Part shown: in pieces, positions 7,101 to 9,646 of the stretch
Layout: every line of letters starts with the position of its first letter
How positions within the stretch are numbered: position 1 is the stretch's first letter
Assembly: GCA_019322815.1 (NCBI GenBank)
Contig: JAHWIB010000046.1
Location: forward strand, 1 to 9,646
Reading direction: 5' to 3'
Length of the DNA: 9,646 bases
Origin: Candidatus Woesearchaeota archaeon
Lineage (GTDB): Archaea; Nanobdellota; Nanobdellia; Woesearchaeales; WJKL01
Notes under the pieces: generated by a model
The model's input: only the letters and a program-made list of their open reading frames with translations
Database searches by the model: none
What the model was told of the DNA's origin: nothing
Program-made: the position numbers and the translations under genes

Positions 7101-7396
7101 CTTGCTTCTGAAGGATCAAAATCTCTATCATGGTCTGCTGTATCTCTAGGTGCAGAAGACTTAGGAGAAGATGCTGCTCTTTTTGCTTCCATCTCTTCTT
7201 TTCTTCTTATCTCTTCTGCCAAAGGATTAGTCCTTCTTGGAACAGGAGGTCTTGGTACTGGTCTAGGAATTGGCCTAGGAAAAGGTTTTGGCGGAGGGGG
7301 TGCAGGTTTAGGAGGTTCTGGTGCAGAAGGGTCTTCTTTCTTCCTAAATTTCTTTAATCTTTCTGCAAGCTTCCTTTCTTTTTCTTCGTCTGGCAT
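4139..7396 (-). CDS. Large single-pass membrane helical-repeat protein with proline-rich tail (operon gene 3)
   Basis: No family is recognised for this 1085-residue protein. Order: charged peptide KERKLAERLKKFRKKED (6-22); proline-rich 23-53 with alternating PRP units; RRTNPLAEE (54-62); a charged linker holding two related DPS(E/K)AR units (94-106, 112-124); a short glycine-rich membrane segment at about 159-175 followed by CSCSEEPEPEPE-like acidic sequence; a coiled coil at about 200-275; one 43-residue TPR-like unit (339-381); TPR-like helices to about 480; a middle region (about 495-800) of divergent units spaced roughly 61-68 residues; and C-terminal TPR-like helices at about 940-1070. 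Basic residues before the membrane segment predict N-in/C-out topology, placing about 900 residues outside. The start (ATG) is 1 nt after the previous stop. Gene 4 has the same layout, so the two are probably paralogues. Confidence 0.85.
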   Translation of the reverse strand: MPDEEKERKLAERLKKFRKKEDPSAPEPPKPAPPPPKPFPRPIPRPVPRPPVPRRTNPLAEEIRRKEEMEAKRAASSPKSSAPRDTADHDRDFDPSEARKAMEARGASVESDPSKARTAAEYAALTFDPLNPQRRRRPEVSKKPINSEKVKGHLSRWKSYALCGLVSLFMGLGLGRGCSCSEEPEPEPTVLKSTFEIMRGGYNSERKKKESLQVRVNKLTEEIKERDDKIKILSKDSEAAAENIRLEENIKKKEDKIKELLEERNNLLEELKIARSKGCRPEDIKKLEEKAAKARYEFGDWLFDSAIKSDNKKEKIHCYKKAAEEIEKALALREDAQYYHLAGVSYFNLGCTQEEKEAISSWEKALPHLENAVIKRGNAYDHYLLGYNLEKLKITKKGSDLEDNCRRAIIHLEKSITEHDKEKKKGEPAEEWFSNAVLSIGNLYVYLGDSFESAGSKIREYRKSIDYFKKLNNNNLVASSLGKIIKSAEGLKLEERIQTYQSVIPELKSMKRYDILVDDLSKIIEAAWKLNVKERLKVLEGVMVHSKEMVSIRGDNEDYKLFDKNLGKMFACVLGIDSDKTNSILSDTINFADGFKGEKRKILHETVLRHTKELIRRGFDEDYSLLRRNIVGLFREYSNDKIRGELERLFDFTANLGDGKKVLKVYDSTIKPFLMALIEIEGGDHYNSVEKMLPKIVNERIKESEYSEAFDDLSSLMKSVKERKDRQRTYEIVMPLAKKLLESRGTKEDFEKVKNHIIGPIAADAVETKDYKLMQETLLDFVEWGKTLDNSKREIVFDTTTNYFYGTVQGWMLDPNEIVPSPSKIKDMDDYYHWLGKIFLLLESKEDSYVITRKTELKVRAVSMLEKALETIRNPKRKFTREENEEIEGYEGDIKKVMERLKQESKDWFNKQRQIASMRGKSYDGSLKKDNYLLKLARGRKDDDPDLAINAYEASIRLFGGTRKEFYELGMLYKGQGKVDKTIEYLGVAAKPFTKTDSYKIKACFELGEFYEEIAKAYKNSPNELTEEEYEIYIKMLKGMRKYYGRALQCIIPESRKNTCKEEIEKANKLLKLDLEETRSYFKTN

Positions 7397-7397
7397 T

Positions 7398-8819
7398 TTA
7401 TTCTTTTCTAGCTTCTTCTAATTTTGATCTTGCTTCATCTAAAAGAGTATTTTCACTTGATCCATCAATCTTTTCAAAACAAAGAACTGCTTTCTCATAG
7501 CATCTTATTCTCTCTTCTCCTTGTTTTAACTGCCCTAATTTTAACTGTGTTTCTCCAAGAACATGAAGATTATTCCTATCTCTTTCTATTTTGACTGATT
7601 TTTCTGCGTAGACAGCTGCTTTTTCATATAATCCTATTTTTTCTTCTCCTTCTTTGTAATCTCCTACTCTTGTCAGGATTAATGAGAACCAGAAATATTC
7701 ATTCTTATCTTCTCTTTCATCAACTTTTTCTTCTAATTCTTCCACAACTGTTTTATATAATTCATTGTCTTTTTGTTCTTTGTTAAGCTTTACTATTGCA
7801 TCTTTAAGCTCAGAGAAACAAAGCGACCCTTTTCTTTTCTTTACACCTTCTTTAAGACTTTTTACAGCTGTTTCATATAATCTTACTCTTTCTTCTCCTT
7901 GTTTTTCATCTCCAAGGCTTGATACAATTGTACCAAAAAGATAGTAATCTTCTTCATTATCTTTTTTCTTAACTATTTCCTCTAATTCTTGGACTGTTTT
8001 TTCAAAAGAATAACTGCCTTCTCTTTCTTGATTTAATCTTAATAATATTTCATGAATCTTTGAGTATTCATCATCACTAGTTCTAGTTTTAATAGCTTCT
8101 TTGAAGCATTTAACTGCCCTTTCATATAAATTTATTTTTTCTTCCCCTGCTTTGTAGTTTCCTAACCTGATAAGACTTGTCCCTAGATTAAGATATCCAT
8201 ACCAATCCCTTTTTTTTTCTACAGCTTTTTCAAAACAAGGAACAGCTTTTTCATGAAGCTGGACTATCTCTCTTTTTTTATCTTCTAATATTGAACAAAA
8301 AACTCCTCCTACTTTTCCTGATTGTGCCTGTCTGATTATTGTTTCTACTAGAGGGGCTGCTTCTTTTGCTTTTTCAAGACCTAATCCTGAGAATATTAGC
8401 CCTAATCCTAAATAATCTTCGACATCTCCTCTTTTTTCAGCTAATTTTTCTAATTCATCTAAGGTTTTTCCAATCGATTCGCTGTTTTCTTGTTTGCTGT
8501 TTAATTTCAACAAGGCTTCTTTTAATCTTATATAAATAGATGAGTTAGGCTCCTTCTTTATACCTTCTGTTAAATTAGTTACAAGCCTTTCAAGAGCCTT
8601 TACACTTGTTTCATAGTCTGCTGAATCTGTCAATTCAATTATATCTTCTGACAATTCTGATAAAGCTCCTCTATATCTTCTAACACTGCCTTGCAGTTCT
8701 TTAATGTCTTCTCCTTTATTTAGATGAGGCTTTGGTCTAGAAGAATCTTCTTTCTTTCTAAATCTCTCCAATCTTTCTGCAAGCCTTCTTTCTTTTTCTT
8801 TTTGTTTGTCGTCTAGCAT
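7398..8819 (-). CDS. Soluble helical-repeat protein with shared charged N-terminus (operon gene 2)
   Basis: This 473-residue protein has no membrane segment and no full proline-rich tail, only SSRPKP after the shared peptide KEKERRLAERLERFRKKED (7-25). The rest is helical repeats. From residue 209 a 43-residue TPR-like unit (209-251, 292-334, 375-417, 418-457) alternates with a 40-residue unit (252-291, 335-374, and an earlier copy at 96-135 of the type LKEALLKLN..Q). This gives an 83-residue super-repeat. A longer spacer at 136-208 contains a GL.LIFSGLGLEKAKEA helix pair. Expected location is cytoplasm, where it could bind the same partner as the N-terminal tails of genes 3 and 4. The start lies 2 nt after the preceding stop (TAAAAATG) with no Shine-Dalgarno motif, so coupled translation is likely. 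Confidence 0.85.
   Translation of the reverse strand: MLDDKQKEKERRLAERLERFRKKEDSSRPKPHLNKGEDIKELQGSVRRYRGALSELSEDIIELTDSADYETSVKALERLVTNLTEGIKKEPNSSIYIRLKEALLKLNSKQENSESIGKTLDELEKLAEKRGDVEDYLGLGLIFSGLGLEKAKEAAPLVETIIRQAQSGKVGGVFCSILEDKKREIVQLHEKAVPCFEKAVEKKRDWYGYLNLGTSLIRLGNYKAGEEKINLYERAVKCFKEAIKTRTSDDEYSKIHEILLRLNQEREGSYSFEKTVQELEEIVKKKDNEEDYYLFGTIVSSLGDEKQGEERVRLYETAVKSLKEGVKKRKGSLCFSELKDAIVKLNKEQKDNELYKTVVEELEEKVDEREDKNEYFWFSLILTRVGDYKEGEEKIGLYEKAAVYAEKSVKIERDRNNLHVLGETQLKLGQLKQGEERIRCYEKAVLCFEKIDGSSENTLLDEARSKLEEARKE
7569..8195 (-). repeat. 83-residue super-repeat region of gene 2
   Basis: Two and a half copies of an alternating 43 + 40 residue unit, with 43-residue units starting at residues 209, 292 and 375 (spacing exactly 83). 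The 43-residue unit carries LG(D/N).K.GEE(K/R)(I/V).LYE.A. The 40-residue unit carries a KLN.EQ-type turn and (K/E)(K)TV.ELEE. Unlike the repeats of gene 4, the copies have diverged at DNA level, so they are older. Confidence 0.75.
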
Positions 8820-8821
8820 TT

Positions 8822-9646
8822 TTATTCTGCTTTTAATCTTTCAATACTTTTTTTTGCGAAAGCATTATCAGGTTCAAGCTTTAATACTTTGCCAAAGTTC
8901 TCTATTGCTGGATCTTTTTCCCCTATATCTCTGTAAATTGCTGCGATATTAAGATAGGCATCTTTATTTTTTGGATTTCTTAGAATTATCTGATTAAATT
9001 CTTCAAGCGCTTCGTCATATCTTTTTGCTTTTTTAAGTTCAACAGCATATTTTAGATGGTTAGTTTCTGCTAATTTTATATCTCTCTCATATTTTCTTTC
9101 TTCTGCAGCTTTTTCTAAGAAAGGTTTTGCTCTTTCATATAACTTAATTCTTTCTTCCCCTTCCTTTTCATCTCCTAGTCTTGATAAAGTTCTTCCAAAC
9201 CAATAATTATCATAATAACTGCTTCTTTTCTCAATAGCTATTTCCAAATTTGCAATTGCTTTTTTGTATAATTCAACTCTTTCTTCCCCTTTCACTTCAT
9301 CTCCTAATTTTGACTGAGTTGCACCAAGCCAATGATAATCAGTTGCATTTTGTCTTTCATCAAGAACACGTTCTAATAAAGAAATTGCTTCTTTATACAT
9401 CTTAATTCTTTCTTCTACAGGTTTGCTATTTCCTAATTTGGATAAAGTTTTACCAGTCCAATAATTAATTTCTTTAGGATCACTCACTCCTATTAATGAA
9501 GAAACATCTCTTAAACGCCTTAATGCAAGAGAATATTTTCCATTTTTGAAATGCTCTTTTGCTTTCCCAAAACATACTTTATGTCTTTTTTTGAAATAAT
9601 CTTCAGTATAAATACCATGCACAATAGAATCGCTTATCTCTTCAGC
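8822..9646 (-). CDS. TPR protein, 5'-partial (operon gene 1 in this window)
   Basis: The frame is open to the right edge (274 residues visible). A GTG at 9622 could be a start, giving 266 residues, but the upstream codons (AEEISDSI) read as ordinary protein, so the gene probably begins outside the window and may carry the same charged N-terminal peptide as its neighbours. Numbered from the GTG, a helical lead-in (11-50, KAKEHFKNGKYSLAL) is followed by three tandem 43-residue TPR-like units (53-95, 96-138, 139-181) and two canonical 34-residue TPRs (about 185-220 and 221-254), with RNPKNKDAYLNIA and LEPDNAFAKKS giving the usual TPR endings. No membrane segment is visible. It ends 2 nt before gene 2. 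Role: protein-protein binding; partners unknown. Confidence 0.85.
   Translation of the reverse strand, partial: AEEISDSIVHGIYTEDYFKKRHKVCFGKAKEHFKNGKYSLALRRLRDVSSLIGVSDPKEINYWTGKTLSKLGNSKPVEERIKMYKEAISLLERVLDERQNATDYHWLGATQSKLGDEVKGEERVELYKKAIANLEIAIEKRSSYYDNYWFGRTLSRLGDEKEGEERIKLYERAKPFLEKAAEERKYERDIKLAETNHLKYAVELKKAKRYDEALEEFNQIILRNPKNKDAYLNIAAIYRDIGEKDPAIENFGKVLKLEPDNAFAKKSIERLKAE
9080..9466 (-). repeat. Three tandem 43-residue TPR-like units in gene 1
   Basis: Units of exactly 43 codons with conserved W/F-G near positions 3-5, S(K/R)LG(D/N) near 9-13, EER(I/V) at 18-21, Y at 24, A at 27 and LE at 31-32. This is the clearest statement of the unit shared by all four operon proteins. Confidence 0.8.

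Noticed and set aside
9620..9622. GTG start for gene 1.
   Set aside because: The frame stays open through eight more protein-like codons to the window edge, so the true start is probably outside; kept only as a possibility.

Overview
The window looks like a chromosomal segment of an AT-rich archaeon. The evidence is a class I lysyl-tRNA synthetase, a tRNA-Lys gene interrupted by two introns that fit the archaeal bulge-helix-bulge rule, BRE/TATA-type promoters about 25-30 nt before start sites, no Shine-Dalgarno motifs, and a tRNA 3' end without encoded CCA. A DPANN-type lineage (for example Woesearchaeota or Pacearchaeota) would fit the base composition and the large lineage-specific TPR proteins. 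That placement is inference only.

Left part (1-2400): the first 327 residues of class I LysRS (lysS) run leftward off the window edge. An 84-bp divergent promoter region separates lysS from a rightward 356-residue orphan protein that carries a twin-arginine-like or membrane-anchoring N-terminus. Next comes a leftward tRNA-Lys(CTT) gene with a 31-nt D-loop intron and a 15-nt canonical intron. Just downstream of it, the last 23 bp of the tRNA gene region (T-loop to T5 terminator) are repeated after a 67-bp spacer, and that spacer folds into two hairpins.

Right part (2401-9646): a tightly packed leftward operon of four helical-repeat genes, separated by 2, 1 and 7 nt. In transcription order they are a soluble TPR protein (5' end outside the window), a second soluble repeat protein, a 1085-residue single-pass membrane protein, and a 576-residue single-pass membrane protein. 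The last three begin with the same short charged peptide (KERRLAERL..FRKKED). The two membrane proteins also share a proline-rich cytoplasmic tail ending in RRTNPLAEE. All four contain an unusual 43-residue TPR-like repeat with a GEE(K/R)(I/V)..Y insertion. No enzymatic domain is visible, so the operon looks like a membrane-associated protein-binding scaffold of unknown purpose. It is the best candidate here for an undescribed system.
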